Assembly: GCF_041261445.1 (NCBI RefSeq)
Contig: NZ_JBGCCU010000003.1
Location: 558,001-622,000, forward strand
Reading direction: 5' to 3'
Length of the DNA stretch: 64,000 bases
From: Catenulispora sp. EB89
GTDB lineage: Bacteria; Actinomycetota; Actinomycetes; Streptomycetales; Catenulisporaceae
This document shows, piece after piece, positions 1-8,143 of this stretch. The position numbers were made by a program, and so were the translations under genes. The first letter of the stretch is position 1. Each line of letters opens with the position of its first letter. Below the pieces are notes generated by a model. The model saw only the letters and a list, made by a program, of their open reading frames with translations, ran no database searches and was not told the origin of the DNA.

Positions 1-933
1 CAACTCTCCGAGGTCAACGACCCGAAGCCGGGGCCCGGTGAGCTGCTGGTGGAAGTCGGCGCCACCGGCGTGAACTTCATCGAGACCTACCAGCGCAGCG
101 GCTTGTACGCCGTGAACCTGCCGTTCACGCCGGGGGCCGAGACGGCCGGGCACGTACTGGCGGTCGGCGAGGGCGTCACGGACTTCAAGCCCGGCGACCG
201 GGTGGCGACCGTGGACGCCCGCGGCAGCTACGCCGAACAGGTGATCGTGCCGGCCGACCGGGCCGTGACGGTGCCGGACGGCGTGGACATCGAGACCGCC
301 GCCGCCGTGATGCTGCAGGGCATGACCGCGCACTACCTGACACAGAGCACGTACCCGATCAAGGCCGGCGAGACCGCGCTGGTGCACGCCGCGGCCGGCG
401 GCATGGGCCTGCTGCTGACCCAGCTGGTGAAGGCGGCCGGCGGCAAGGTGATCGGCACCGTCTCCAGCGAGGCCAAGGCCAAGCTGGCGACCGAGGCCGG
501 CGCCGACGAGGTCATCCGCTACGACCAGGTGTCCGGCGAGGAGCTGGCCGAGGAGGTCCGCCACCGCAACGGCGGGCAGGGCGTGCACGTGGCCTACGAC
601 GGCGTCGGCAAGGACACCTTCGAAGCCTCGCTCGGCGCACTGCGCATGCGCGGGATGCTGGTCAGCTTCGGCAACGCCTCCGGACCGGTCCCGCCGATCG
701 CGCCGCTGCGGCTGTCGCAGGGCGGCTCGCTGTTCCTGACCCGGCCCACGCTGGGCAACTACATCGTGGCCCGCCAGGAGCTGGAGTGGCGCGCGAGCGA
801 CCTGTTCCGGTGGATCCAGGAGGGTGAGCTGAACGTGCGGGTCGGCGCGACGTATCCGCTCGGCGAGGCCGGGCTGGCGCAGCAGGACCTGGAGTCGCGG
901 AAGACGACGGGCAAGCTGCTGCTGATCCCGTAG
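1..933 (+). CDS. NAD(P)H:quinone oxidoreductase, 5' end missing
   Basis: Zinc-independent medium-chain dehydrogenase of the quinone-reductase (QOR, zeta-crystallin) type, a cytosolic enzyme passing hydride from NADPH to quinones. The frame is open from base 1, so the start lies before the window; the first in-frame start-like codon (GTG at 49) is internal. Visible features are the N-terminal GroES-like fold with a GATGVNFIETYQRSGLY stretch, the substrate loop around PGAETAG, and the dinucleotide-binding glycine motif AAAGGMG followed by a Rossmann domain. No structural zinc cysteines are present, as expected for this subfamily. The gene ends 22 bases before a convergent membrane-protein gene. 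Family assignment is strong; substrate is not determined. Confidence 0.9.
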   Translation, partial: QLSEVNDPKPGPGELLVEVGATGVNFIETYQRSGLYAVNLPFTPGAETAGHVLAVGEGVTDFKPGDRVATVDARGSYAEQVIVPADRAVTVPDGVDIETAAAVMLQGMTAHYLTQSTYPIKAGETALVHAAAGGMGLLLTQLVKAAGGKVIGTVSSEAKAKLATEAGADEVIRYDQVSGEELAEEVRHRNGGQGVHVAYDGVGKDTFEASLGALRMRGMLVSFGNASGPVPPIAPLRLSQGGSLFLTRPTLGNYIVARQELEWRASDLFRWIQEGELNVRVGATYPLGEAGLAQQDLESRKTTGKLLLIP

Positions 934-955
934 TTCCCCGTCTGGTTCGGAGAAG

Positions 956-1360
956 TCACGGCCGCGTCCCGGCTCGGGCCCGTTGGGCCGCCGGGCCGCG
1001 GCCGGCGGCGACCGCGCACAGCAGCGCGGCTGTCGCTGTGGCGATCGGCCCGGCGTGCAGGGTCGAACCGGGTGCGTCGAGGCACTGGACCGCCGCCAGC
1101 ACCGCGGATGCGGCCAGCCCGGTCGCCGCCGCCAGCGACAGCCACGCCAGCCGGACCGCCGGCACCGTCAGCCGCAGCGCCGACAGGACGATCAACCCGA
1201 CGCTCAGCCACCGCACCACGTGCAGGCAGTCCTGGCCGTGGCGCGCGGGCCAGGGGACGGCCAGCGATGCGAGAGTCAGCGCCGCGAACCCGAGGACGGC
1301 CAGCGTGTTGGCCTGAAAACGATCGGAACCGGACTGCGCCGCCGAGACCATGGCACCCAT
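956..1360 (-). CDS. small integral membrane protein, unknown function
   Basis: A 134-aa protein with four hydrophobic segments at about residues 18-37, 48-66, 71-91 and 103-120 and a short Arg/Ala-rich cytoplasmic tail, so probably a four-helix membrane protein. I do not recognise a family. Start ATG at 1360 is chosen because the hydrophobic reading begins just after it; an in-frame GTG at 1366 and ATG at 1351 are alternatives and no clear SD is present before any of them. It lies between a convergent quinone reductase and a same-strand acetyltransferase. Confidence 0.6.
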   Translation of the reverse strand: MGAMVSAAQSGSDRFQANTLAVLGFAALTLASLAVPWPARHGQDCLHVVRWLSVGLIVLSALRLTVPAVRLAWLSLAAATGLAASAVLAAVQCLDAPGSTLHAGPIATATAALLCAVAAGRGPAAQRARAGTRP

Positions 1361-1410
1361 GCTCACGCATATCGTCGGATGAAACAAGGGTCTTGATAAA
1401 GGCCGGAAGA

Positions 1411-1908
1411 TCAATCGAACTTCTGGTACATCACGTGGATCCCGACGTAGCCGTGGGCCCGGCTTTTGTACGCCCCCGGAACCGTCCCGATGATCTGAAA
1501 ACCGATCGACTGCCATAGGTGCACGGCGCGGGCGTTGCTCTCCACGACCGCGTTGAACTGCATCCCGTGATAGCCCTGCTCGCGAGCCCACTTCAGGGAG
1601 TACTCGCCGAGCGCCCGGCCGACGCCACGGCCCGCGGCCGCCGGGTCCACCATGTAGCTCGCGGTGGACACGTGCGCGCCGGGGCCGGGCCGGTTCGGGC
1701 CCATCTTGGCGGTGCCGAGGACCGTGCCCGCGTCGTCGACCGCGACCACGGTCAGCCCCGGCGGCCGCTCCATCCACAGCGCACGGCCTTCCTCTTCGGA
1801 GGGCTCGTAGGGGTAGACGTAGGTCTCCCCCTCGGCGCAGATGGTGCGGAAGAAGGGCCAGATGCGCGGCCAGTCCTCATCGGTGGCTTCGCGGATGTGC
1901 ACGGTCAT
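1411..1908 (-). CDS. GNAT family N-acetyltransferase
   Basis: A 165-aa single-domain GNAT protein transferring an acetyl group from acetyl-CoA to an unknown amine. It opens with MTVHIREATDEDW, the usual first beta strand and helix of the fold, has the acetyl-CoA-binding loop as AAGRGVGRAL (the R/Q-x-x-G-x-G/A motif) at about residues 100-109, and ends with the C-terminal strand around NARAVHLWQSIGFQIIGTVP. The ATG at 1908 is preferred over the upstream in-frame start at 2016, whose extension is low-complexity and not GNAT-like. Length is normal for the family. Confidence 0.85.
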   Translation of the reverse strand: MTVHIREATDEDWPRIWPFFRTICAEGETYVYPYEPSEEEGRALWMERPPGLTVVAVDDAGTVLGTAKMGPNRPGPGAHVSTASYMVDPAAAGRGVGRALGEYSLKWAREQGYHGMQFNAVVESNARAVHLWQSIGFQIIGTVPGAYKSRAHGYVGIHVMYQKFD

Positions 1909-2019
1909 GGCGCGAGGATAGCGGCCGGCCGCGGTCCGGCAGCGGGCCGATCGGTCGACTTTCGCGTGGCCCTGCATAGCGGCTGAATCGGGTTCAGGCT
2001 GGTGGGAGGCGTGCAATTC

Positions 2020-2865
2020 TCAGGAGGCGAGCACGCGCTTCTTCTCCTCGTCGACGTCGTAGCCGGCCGGCGGCCACTTCGGGTCCAGCCGCTCCAGGGT
2101 CTCGACGAGCAGGTTCGTGATCGCGAAGTTCCGGTACCACTTGCGGTCGGCGGGGATCACGTACCAGGGCGCGGTCTCGGTCGAGGTCAGGTTCAGCGCG
2201 GCCTGATAGGCCTCGGCGTAGGCCGGCCACAGCTTGCGCTCGGCGACATCGTTGGTGCTGTACTTCCACAGCTTCGTGGGGTCGTCCAGGCGGGCCAGCA
2301 GGCGTTCCTTCTGGGTGTCGCGGCTGATGTGCAGGAAGCACTTGACCACGGTCGTGCCCTGGTCGGCGAGTTCCTGTTCGAACTCGTTGATCAGGCCGTA
2401 GCGCAGCTCCCACTGCTCGCGCGGGACCAGGTCGCGGACCCGGACGATGAGGACGTCCTCGTAGTGGCTGCGGTCGAAGACGCCGACCATGCCGGGCGCC
2501 GGCAGGGCCTTGCGGATGCGCCACAGGAAGTCATGGGACAGCTCCTCCTCGGTCGGGGCCTTGAAGGAGGAGATGCGCAGGCCGCCGGGGTCCATCACGC
2601 CGGCCACGTGCTTGACCGTGCCGCCCTTGCCCGAGGTGTCCATGCCCTGCAACACCAGCAGGAGGCTCTGGCGGGCCGGCTCGACGCCGCCGCGGGACTG
2701 CGCGAACAGGCGCTCCTGCAGGTCGGCCAGGCGCGCGGCGAGCTTCGGCAGCTTCTGGAGCGCCTCGGACTTCGAGTCGACGCCGGGGTGCGCGTCGGAG
2801 GGCAGCTTGTTCAGCTTGACCGGGGAATCGGGGGCCCGCAGCAGGTGCGTGAAAGACTTCGCCAT
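2020..2865 (-). CDS. polyphosphate:nucleotide phosphotransferase, PPK2 family
   Basis: A 281-aa cytosolic kinase of the PPK2 family, which uses polyphosphate to phosphorylate nucleotides. Walker A is GMDTSGKGG at residues 74-82 and Walker B lies in FDRSHYEDVLIVRV starting near residue 130, both diagnostic. The length is that of a one-domain PPK2; the motif set suits the class that phosphorylates AMP or ADP, but which nucleotide is used cannot be read from sequence. It is flanked by a GNAT gene downstream and zapE upstream on the same strand with a 120-base gap holding a short tandem repeat. Confidence 0.88.
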   Translation of the reverse strand: MAKSFTHLLRAPDSPVKLNKLPSDAHPGVDSKSEALQKLPKLAARLADLQERLFAQSRGGVEPARQSLLLVLQGMDTSGKGGTVKHVAGVMDPGGLRISSFKAPTEEELSHDFLWRIRKALPAPGMVGVFDRSHYEDVLIVRVRDLVPREQWELRYGLINEFEQELADQGTTVVKCFLHISRDTQKERLLARLDDPTKLWKYSTNDVAERKLWPAYAEAYQAALNLTSTETAPWYVIPADRKWYRNFAITNLLVETLERLDPKWPPAGYDVDEEKKRVLAS

Positions 2866-2957
2866 GAAGGAAGACTGCCATCCGGGTTAACAGTTCGCAT
2901 GCCATGGCGTCCGTTCCGGGACTGGGAACGGCGCCTGAGAACTCGGAGTTACTGGTT

Positions 2958-2989
2958 ACTGCGGGACTGCGGGACTGCGGGACTGCGGG
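2958..2989. repeat. 8-bp tandem repeat, four perfect copies
   Basis: The unit ACTGCGGG is repeated four times without error and abuts the stop codon of zapE (2990-2992). It is a simple-sequence tract outside coding DNA; no function is evident. Confidence 0.9.
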
Positions 2990-4078
2990 CTAGGCTCCCG
3001 CGCCGACTGCAGCTTCCTCGGCGGCAGCCAGCGCCACGCCGTCCCGGGCCAGGGCGGTGATCCGGGATATCGCGCGCAGGTACTTCTTGCGGTATCCGCC
3101 GCGCAGCAGCTCCGGGGTGAACAGCTCGCCGAGCGGCGTGCCGGAGGCGACGACCGGGACCTTGCGGTCGTAGAGCCGGTCTATCAGCACCACCAGGCGC
3201 AGGGCGACGTTCTGGTCGTCGAGCGGCCGCACGCCGGTGAGCCCGACCGCGCTGACGCCGTCGATCAGGGCGCCGTAGCGGCTGGGGTGGACCGCGGCGA
3301 GCTCGCCGGTGAGGCCCTCGAAGGTGTCGAGCGTGGCGCCGGCGTGCTCTTCCACGGTGCGCGCCACGATGTCCTCCGCGACCGGGGCCGGCGGCGTGGG
3401 CAGATCCCGGTGGCGGTAGTCGGGGCCGTCGACGCGCAGCACCTCGAAGCGCGCGGACAGCGCCTGGATCTCGCGCAGGAAGTCGGCGGCGGCGAACCGG
3501 CCCTCGCCGAGCTTGTCCGGCAGCGTGTTGGAGGTCGCGGCCAGCTTCACGCCGCGGTCGGACAGGCGGGTCAGCAGCGTGGAGACCAGGACGGTATCGC
3601 CCGGGTCGTCGAGCTCGAACTCGTCGATGCAGACCAGCGCGAAGTCCGACAGACGCTCGACCGCAGCCGCGAAGCCGAGGGCTCCGACCAGGCTGGTGTA
3701 CTCGACGAAGGTGCCGTAGGCCTTCTTCTCGCGCGGGGCCGGCGACTCGTGCCAGAGCGAGGCCAGCAGGTGGGTCTTGCCGACGCCGAAGCCGCCGTCG
3801 AGGTAGACGCCGATCGCGCCGGGCGCCGGAGCCTTCTTCTTGAACAGCCCGCCGCTCTTCTTCGGCGCGACACCGACGGTCGCGGCGAAGGCCTGGAGCC
3901 GGTCGCGCGCCGCGCTCTGGCTCGGCTCGGCCGGGTTCGGCACGTAGCTGGAGAAGCGCACCTGGTCGAACCGCGGCGGCGGGACCAGGTCGGCTATCAG
4001 CCGGTCCGCGCCGACCTCGGGGCGGCGGCCGACGAGGGTCGCAGCGGGCGCGGAGACTATCGGAGCAGACGTCGGCAC
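2990..4078 (-). CDS. zapE: AFG1/ZapE-like AAA ATPase
   Basis: A 362-aa P-loop ATPase of the ZapE/AFG1 family, linked in other bacteria to the Z-ring during constriction. Walker A is GGFGVGKTH at residues 95-103, Walker B is CIDEFELDD at about 150-158, and a sensor-like TSNT follows. A short Lys-rich insertion (GGLFKKKAP) precedes Walker A. Start is GTG at 4078 with an SD-like GGAAGA just upstream. The gene is divergent from a RibD-like reductase at 4223, a pairing that is common in actinobacteria. Confidence 0.88.
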   Translation of the reverse strand: MPTSAPIVSAPAATLVGRRPEVGADRLIADLVPPPRFDQVRFSSYVPNPAEPSQSAARDRLQAFAATVGVAPKKSGGLFKKKAPAPGAIGVYLDGGFGVGKTHLLASLWHESPAPREKKAYGTFVEYTSLVGALGFAAAVERLSDFALVCIDEFELDDPGDTVLVSTLLTRLSDRGVKLAATSNTLPDKLGEGRFAAADFLREIQALSARFEVLRVDGPDYRHRDLPTPPAPVAEDIVARTVEEHAGATLDTFEGLTGELAAVHPSRYGALIDGVSAVGLTGVRPLDDQNVALRLVVLIDRLYDRKVPVVASGTPLGELFTPELLRGGYRKKYLRAISRITALARDGVALAAAEEAAVGAGA

Positions 4079-4222
4079 TCTTCCAATGTCGCAGGCCGGA
4101 GCGGGTGTCCAGGACCGTCCGAGGGGTGTAATTGATCACATGTGAAGCCAGTCACAAAACCTTGTGCGACAGGTGGATGAGCCGCGCGTGTCAGAAGTCG
4201 CCCAGTGTGATTCGCTGGTCCC

Positions 4223-4966
4223 ATGTATCAGCTGTTGCCGCCGTCGAACCGCGGCCGCCAGGTCGATCTGGCCGAGGTCTACGCCTACCCCACCGGGGCT
4301 CGGCGCTGGGTGCGGGCCAACATGGTCGCCACCGCCGACGGGGCCGCCACCGCCGCCGGCAAGTCCGAGGGCATCTCCGGCGAGGCGGACAAGCGCATCT
4401 TCGGCGTGCTGCGCGCCCTGGCGGACGTGGTGCTGGTCGGGGCCGGCACGGTGCGCACCGAGCAGTACCGCCCGGCGCGGGTGCGCCAGCAGTACCAGGA
4501 GGCGCGCGCGGCGGCCGGGCAGGCGCCGACCGCGGCCATCGCCGTGGTCTCCCGCGCCCTGGACCTGGACTGGTCGATGCCGCTGTTCACGTCCCCGGCG
4601 GTCCCGACGATCGTGCTCACCGCGACCGACGCCCCGCAGGACCGCATCGACGCCGCGAGCGCGGCCGGCGCGGACGTGATCGCCGCCGGCACCGGCGACG
4701 TCGACCTGGCCCTGGCCGTGGACCGGCTCGCCGAGCGCGGCCTGGGCCGCATCCTCTGCGAGGGCGGGCCGAACCTGCTGGGCCAGCTCGCCGCCTCCGG
4801 GAGGCTCGACGAGCTGTGCCTGTCCATCGCGCCGCAGCTGCGCGGCGGGGACTCGATGCGGGTCCTGGCGGGTCCGGATCTTCCGGACGGGCTGCCGCTG
4901 ATACTGCACAGCCTGCTGACGGAGGACGGATTCCTCTTCAGCCGCTATCTGGTGACGAAGCGCTGA
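4223..4966 (+). CDS. RibD C-terminal/dihydrofolate-reductase-like pyrimidine reductase
   Basis: A 247-aa protein with a single RibD_C (DHFR-like) fold. Visible motifs are VRANMVATADGAAT near residue 30, the nucleotide-binding VLVGAGTVRTEQYRPA around 70-85, and the late glycine motif CEGGPNLLGQL near residue 180. RibD_C enzymes reduce a pyrimidine intermediate of riboflavin synthesis with NADPH; stand-alone proteins like this one may act on that or a related substrate. No deaminase domain is attached. Head-to-head with zapE across 144 bases, which must hold both promoters. Confidence 0.85.
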   Translation: MYQLLPPSNRGRQVDLAEVYAYPTGARRWVRANMVATADGAATAAGKSEGISGEADKRIFGVLRALADVVLVGAGTVRTEQYRPARVRQQYQEARAAAGQAPTAAIAVVSRALDLDWSMPLFTSPAVPTIVLTATDAPQDRIDAASAAGADVIAAGTGDVDLALAVDRLAERGLGRILCEGGPNLLGQLAASGRLDELCLSIAPQLRGGDSMRVLAGPDLPDGLPLILHSLLTEDGFLFSRYLVTKR

Positions 4967-5012
4967 GGCGGAACCGACCGGAACAGCGGTGGCAGGCCGC
5001 CCCGGCGGATTC

Positions 5013-5070
5013 GGCTTCGGTCACCGGCTTCGATCGCCTACTTCGATGTCGGCTTCGACACCGGCTTCGA
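5013..5070. repeat. degenerate 12-13 bp tandem repeat
   Basis: The core GGCTTCG recurs at 5013, 5026, 5051 and 5063, with a decayed copy (CTTCG) near 5041, giving a loose 12-13 bp period just beyond the 3' end of the lysozyme-like gene. Read on the minus strand it would give a Gly-Val-Glu-Ala-like repeat, but it lies after the stop at 5125. Confidence 0.55.
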
Positions 5071-5124
5071 CGCCGGTTTGGATCAACGCGCCGCCGGGGT
5101 CCCCGGCAGTCCCCGGCAGCGCGC

Positions 5125-6108
5125 TCACTTGGTGCCCACCGTCAGCGTCAGGTGGGAGACCACCTGCTGCGCGATCAGCGCCCCGGCCTGCTCGTTGACC
5201 AGACCGGCCGAGATGGCGCCCTGGATCGCGGCCTGGACCGCGGAGGTGATCTGCGCGGCGGTCGGCGGCGCGGGCCGCAGGTGCAGGTCGTTCACCTGGC
5301 CGCGCATCTGCGGGACGGCCCCGGCCGGGTCGTTCAGCGCGACCCACGCCCCGTGCGCCAGCTGGCCCAGCGGCGCGTTGTGCATCACCTGGCCGTTGAC
5401 CACTATGTCCTCGCGGCCGTAGTTGTAGACCGCCGCGGCGATCGCCTGGATGTCTTCCGGCGTGAGTGCCACGTCGTCATCTCCGTTCAACAGGTTCGTA
5501 AGGTCCGCGACGCTGCCGCGGAAGGCGTTGTAGTCAAGCGGCTGACCGCCGTCGGACGCCTGGTTCGTGTACTGGTAGAGCACCGGCGTCAGCCCGCCGT
5601 ACGCCTGCCACCCGGACGCGCCGTCGCCCGGATAGAGCGACGCCGGCGAGCCGGTGCCGCCGGGGTACGCCGACGACACCAGGTGCACGCCGCGCGCGGT
5701 GAACTCGCTCAGGTCCGGCTGTCCGAGCTGATCCCAGAACCAGCGCGGCAGGTAGGCCAGGCGCATCTTCAGCCCCTGCGCGGCTGCGGCGTCGATGTAC
5801 GCCACGGTCTGGGCGATGGTCGGCGTGTACGAGCTCGTCGGCTCGATGTCGAGCATCCCGGGCAGCGAGCGGTCGCCGACGTTGGCGGCGGTGTGCGCGG
5901 CCTGCGCGGTGACCGATTCGCCGGACAGGAAGTGGTACCAGACGAACGGCTTGCCGAGCTGCGCGGCCTGTTGCCGCCAGCCCTGGTAGTCGGCGTCGGT
6001 GTAGTAGGTGCCCTCGGTCGTCTTCGCGATGACGAACGAGGCGCCGGTCAGGCGCGACAGCACCAGGCCCGACTGGTACGAGGAGATGTCCGGACCGAAA
6101 CAGGTCAC
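5125..6108 (-). CDS. GH25 lysozyme-like protein
   Basis: A 327-aa protein whose first ~190 residues match glycoside hydrolase family 25 (N-acetylmuramidase). The opening GPDISSYQ supplies the first acidic residue (Asp7) and MLDIEP gives Asp87 and Glu89, the expected catalytic pair. Later SSAYPGGTG and YQYTNQ fit the last barrel strands. The C-terminal ~120 residues are an Ala/Gln-rich helical region of unknown role. There is no signal peptide, so export would need a holin-like or contractile-system route. Start is GTG at 6108, overlapping the stop of a 42-codon ORF by GTGA, so translation is probably coupled. Confidence 0.8.
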   Translation of the reverse strand: MTCFGPDISSYQSGLVLSRLTGASFVIAKTTEGTYYTDADYQGWRQQAAQLGKPFVWYHFLSGESVTAQAAHTAANVGDRSLPGMLDIEPTSSYTPTIAQTVAYIDAAAAQGLKMRLAYLPRWFWDQLGQPDLSEFTARGVHLVSSAYPGGTGSPASLYPGDGASGWQAYGGLTPVLYQYTNQASDGGQPLDYNAFRGSVADLTNLLNGDDDVALTPEDIQAIAAAVYNYGREDIVVNGQVMHNAPLGQLAHGAWVALNDPAGAVPQMRGQVNDLHLRPAPPTAAQITSAVQAAIQGAISAGLVNEQAGALIAQQVVSHLTLTVGTK

Positions 6109-6233
6109 GAGATCAACCCCCCGTACCCGGCTGGACGTGGCAGGTTGTCGCCGCCCGGCGGGTATCCCGGGAAGCGCATGACGTAGTAGTGAGTGGCGGC
6201 ATGGTCGTGTGCCGCGACGGTGTAGTCACCCAT
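6105..6233 (-). CDS. 42-aa ORF translationally coupled to the GH25 gene
   Basis: ATG at 6233 is preceded by a strong SD (GAGGAGGGG, 5-6 bases before it). The product begins MGDYTVAAHDHAATHYYV and is rich in His, Tyr, Gly and Pro; no signal peptide or membrane segment is seen. Its TGA overlaps the GTG start of the lysozyme-like gene. I do not recognise it. It may be a true microprotein or simply a leader that loads ribosomes onto the downstream gene, whose own start lacks a good SD. Confidence 0.55.
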   Translation of the reverse strand: MGDYTVAAHDHAATHYYVMRFPGYPPGGDNLPRPAGYGGLIS

Positions 6234-6364
6234 CGCCCCTCCTCGACTGCTGCTTGAATCATCGTAACTGGTCAGAATCCTGATGTGCAGGCCTCGTCAT
6301 GAGGTAAACCGAGGGCTGCGATCGCCGGCTGCCGGCGGAGCGTCAAGCGACGCGGGAGAACCGG

Positions 6365-6601
6365 TCACGGTCTGGATTCGAGTTCGAAGATCAGCGTGCC
6401 GACGCCTGGATGCGTCGCGCACGTCATCGAAGTCACTGGCACGGCGCCCCCGCTCAGCTCAGCGATCCGCCGCTCCAGGACCGCCGACGCGCTGCACCAG
6501 CGCGGCCTGGCCGGGACCACTTCTGCCCCCACGGCGCTTGTCACGGTACTGGGAGCCACCGAAGTTCGGCAACGGCGCACGGGGAAACTGCGTGATTCCA
6601 T
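6365..6601 (-). CDS. small hypothetical protein (78 aa)
   Basis: ATG at 6601 follows an excellent SD (AAGGAGG, spacing 6) that overlaps the stop codon of the upstream 66-codon ORF. The product begins MESRSFPVRRCRTSVAP and ends with a PGVGTLIFELE segment; no known domain is recognised. The coupling to the upstream ORF and the SD are the main reasons for calling it. Confidence 0.5.
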   Translation of the reverse strand: MESRSFPVRRCRTSVAPSTVTSAVGAEVVPARPRWCSASAVLERRIAELSGGAVPVTSMTCATHPGVGTLIFELESRP

Positions 6602-6611
6602 GTACGCCTCC

Positions 6612-6812
6612 TTATCCAGCACTTTCCGACGTTCCTCGAAGTTCCCCGAACGTCGCCTTCCAGGCGTCGTGCCGCCACCCGGAGGCCGCATAGGCGCGAC
6701 GAGCGGTACAGTCCGAGAAGCCGCGCAGGTAGAGACGCTGTTCACAGATCCGTAAGACCTCCTCGGGGAAGACGGATCCGTCTTCAGCCGTTATCCAATC
6801 GGGGGAACACAC
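6612..6812 (-). CDS. small hypothetical protein (66 aa)
   Basis: GTG at 6812 opens a 66-codon reading frame with a mixed, non-repetitive composition (MCSPDWITAEDGSVFPEEV, then a helix-like LRICEQRLYLRGFSDC). Its TAA is part of the SD of the next ORF, so the two would be one transcript. It is divergent from msrB with about 38 bases between starts. No family recognised; three cysteines and two tryptophans are noted but make no clear motif. Confidence 0.45.
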   Translation of the reverse strand: MCSPDWITAEDGSVFPEEVLRICEQRLYLRGFSDCTARRAYAASGWRHDAWKATFGELRGTSESAG

Positions 6813-6850
6813 AGTTCCGTCGATGGGCCCGGTAGGGAAGGGTGAGTCAC

Positions 6851-7261
6851 ATGGTCGAGAAGGTGGAGAGGTCCGAGGCGGAGTGGCGGTCGTTGCTGAC
6901 GCCGATGGAGTTCGCGGTGCTGCGCGAGGCCGGTACGGAGCGTCCGTGGAGCGGGGAATACGTTTCCACGCACACGGAGGGGACGTACCACTGTCGCGCC
7001 TGTGACGCGCCCTTGTTCCGGTCGCAGGCGAAGTACGACTCGCACTGCGGGTGGCCGTCGTTCTACGAGCCCGGTGAGGGTGACGCGGTCACGCTGCTCC
7101 AGGACCGGAGCCACGGGATGGTGCGCACCGAGGTGCGGTGCGCGGCGTGCGGGTCGCACCTGGGGCACGTCTTCGACGACGGGCCGGCCGCGCACGGCGG
7201 GCAGCGGTACTGCATCAACTCGGTGTCGCTGAAGCTGGACGAGGACGAGAGCGCGTCCTAA
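6851..7261 (+). CDS. msrB: peptide-methionine (R)-S-oxide reductase
   Basis: A 136-aa MsrB that reduces the R epimer of methionine sulfoxide in proteins, repairing oxidative damage in the cytosol. Counting from ATG 6851, the zinc-binding CxxC pairs are at 48/51 (CRAC) and 97/100 (CAAC), the GWPSFYEP substrate loop is near 67, and the catalytic Cys121 sits in RYCINS. ATG 6851 is chosen over the in-frame GTG at 6842 because the SD AGGGAAGG ends directly against the GTG but is 9 bases from the ATG. A single catalytic cysteine form is likely, with the resolving cysteine to be judged by alignment. Confidence 0.95.
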   Translation: MVEKVERSEAEWRSLLTPMEFAVLREAGTERPWSGEYVSTHTEGTYHCRACDAPLFRSQAKYDSHCGWPSFYEPGEGDAVTLLQDRSHGMVRTEVRCAACGSHLGHVFDDGPAAHGGQRYCINSVSLKLDEDESAS

Positions 7262-7327
7262 GCGTTCACCGTTTGCGCCTCTGCATCCCCTGCGGCTGCC
7301 CCTGTGTCATCTGTGTCATCGCTCGCC

Positions 7328-8143
7328 TCAGTCGCCCCGCTGCCACCTCGCGGCACCGGCGCCGACCGCGAGCAGGGCCACCGCCGCCAGAAGGGCGGTG
7401 GCCGCGAGGGAGGTCGGGGGGATCGGGTGCATCCCCGACTTCAGCGGCGGCCACGCGGTCAGCACGCGCGGATTGAGCAGCGAGGACAGCACGGGGGTGG
7501 TGCGCAGGGACTGCTCGGCGTCGGCCAGGAGCTTGGCGACGCTGGGCAGGCCGGTGAGCAGGCGGCCGGCGGCCAGCGGCACGGCGAGCGCGACGACCGC
7601 CACGGCCACCGCGACCGACGCGCGGTACCAGGCGGTCAGCCACCCGATGGCCAGCCCGAACAGCCCGGCGGCCGTCGCCGCAGCAGCCGCCGGCGCCACG
7701 CCCTGCAGCACAGGATCGGCGGCGGCACCGTCGGGGATGAGGGTGCGGTCCCCGGCATAGGCCCAGGCCAGCGCCAGGGCGTAGCCGAGCGCGGCGGAAA
7801 GCGCGACCAGCGCGCCGGTCAGGGCGGACAGGAGCGCGGTGAGCGTGGCCTTGGCGACAGTCAGCCAGGCCCGCCGCGGCACCACGGCGAGGGTGACGTA
7901 ACGCATGGAGTAGTGCCGCTCATGCCCCGACGCAGCGGCTCCAAGCACGACGGCGGCGGCGAGCGCCGGGAGCGTCCCCGCCAACCGCAGCAACGCCACG
8001 ACCCGCTCCGAAGCCCCCGCCGACACCGCGAGGGCAGCGGCCACGCCGAACGCGGCGGCCACGACGGCGGCACCCCCGGGGACGCGCCGCGTAGCCCGCA
8101 GGCTCCCAAGGCGGCGTAGCTCATAACGGAACGCGGCGATCAT
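7328..8143 (-). CDS. ABC transporter permease-like membrane protein
   Basis: A 271-aa hydrophobic protein with about six membrane segments, Ala/Val/Leu-rich, starting MIAAFRYELRRLGSL, which resembles the cytoplasmic start of ABC-2 type permeases. Its ATG overlaps the stop of the upstream ABC ATPase gene by four bases (8140-8143), so the two are translationally coupled and most likely form one transporter. The substrate cannot be inferred. It converges on msrB with a 66-base gap. Confidence 0.7.
   Translation of the reverse strand: MIAAFRYELRRLGSLRATRRVPGGAAVVAAAFGVAAALAVSAGASERVVALLRLAGTLPALAAAVVLGAAASGHERHYSMRYVTLAVVPRRAWLTVAKATLTALLSALTGALVALSAALGYALALAWAYAGDRTLIPDGAAADPVLQGVAPAAAAATAAGLFGLAIGWLTAWYRASVAVAVAVVALAVPLAAGRLLTGLPSVAKLLADAEQSLRTTPVLSSLLNPRVLTAWPPLKSGMHPIPPTSLAATALLAAVALLAVGAGAARWQRGD

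Noticed and set aside
4132-6186. A 684-codon plus-strand frame across the reductase and lysozyme genes
   Set aside because: It runs out of frame through one gene and antisense through another; composition is Arg/Gly-rich and no motif appears.
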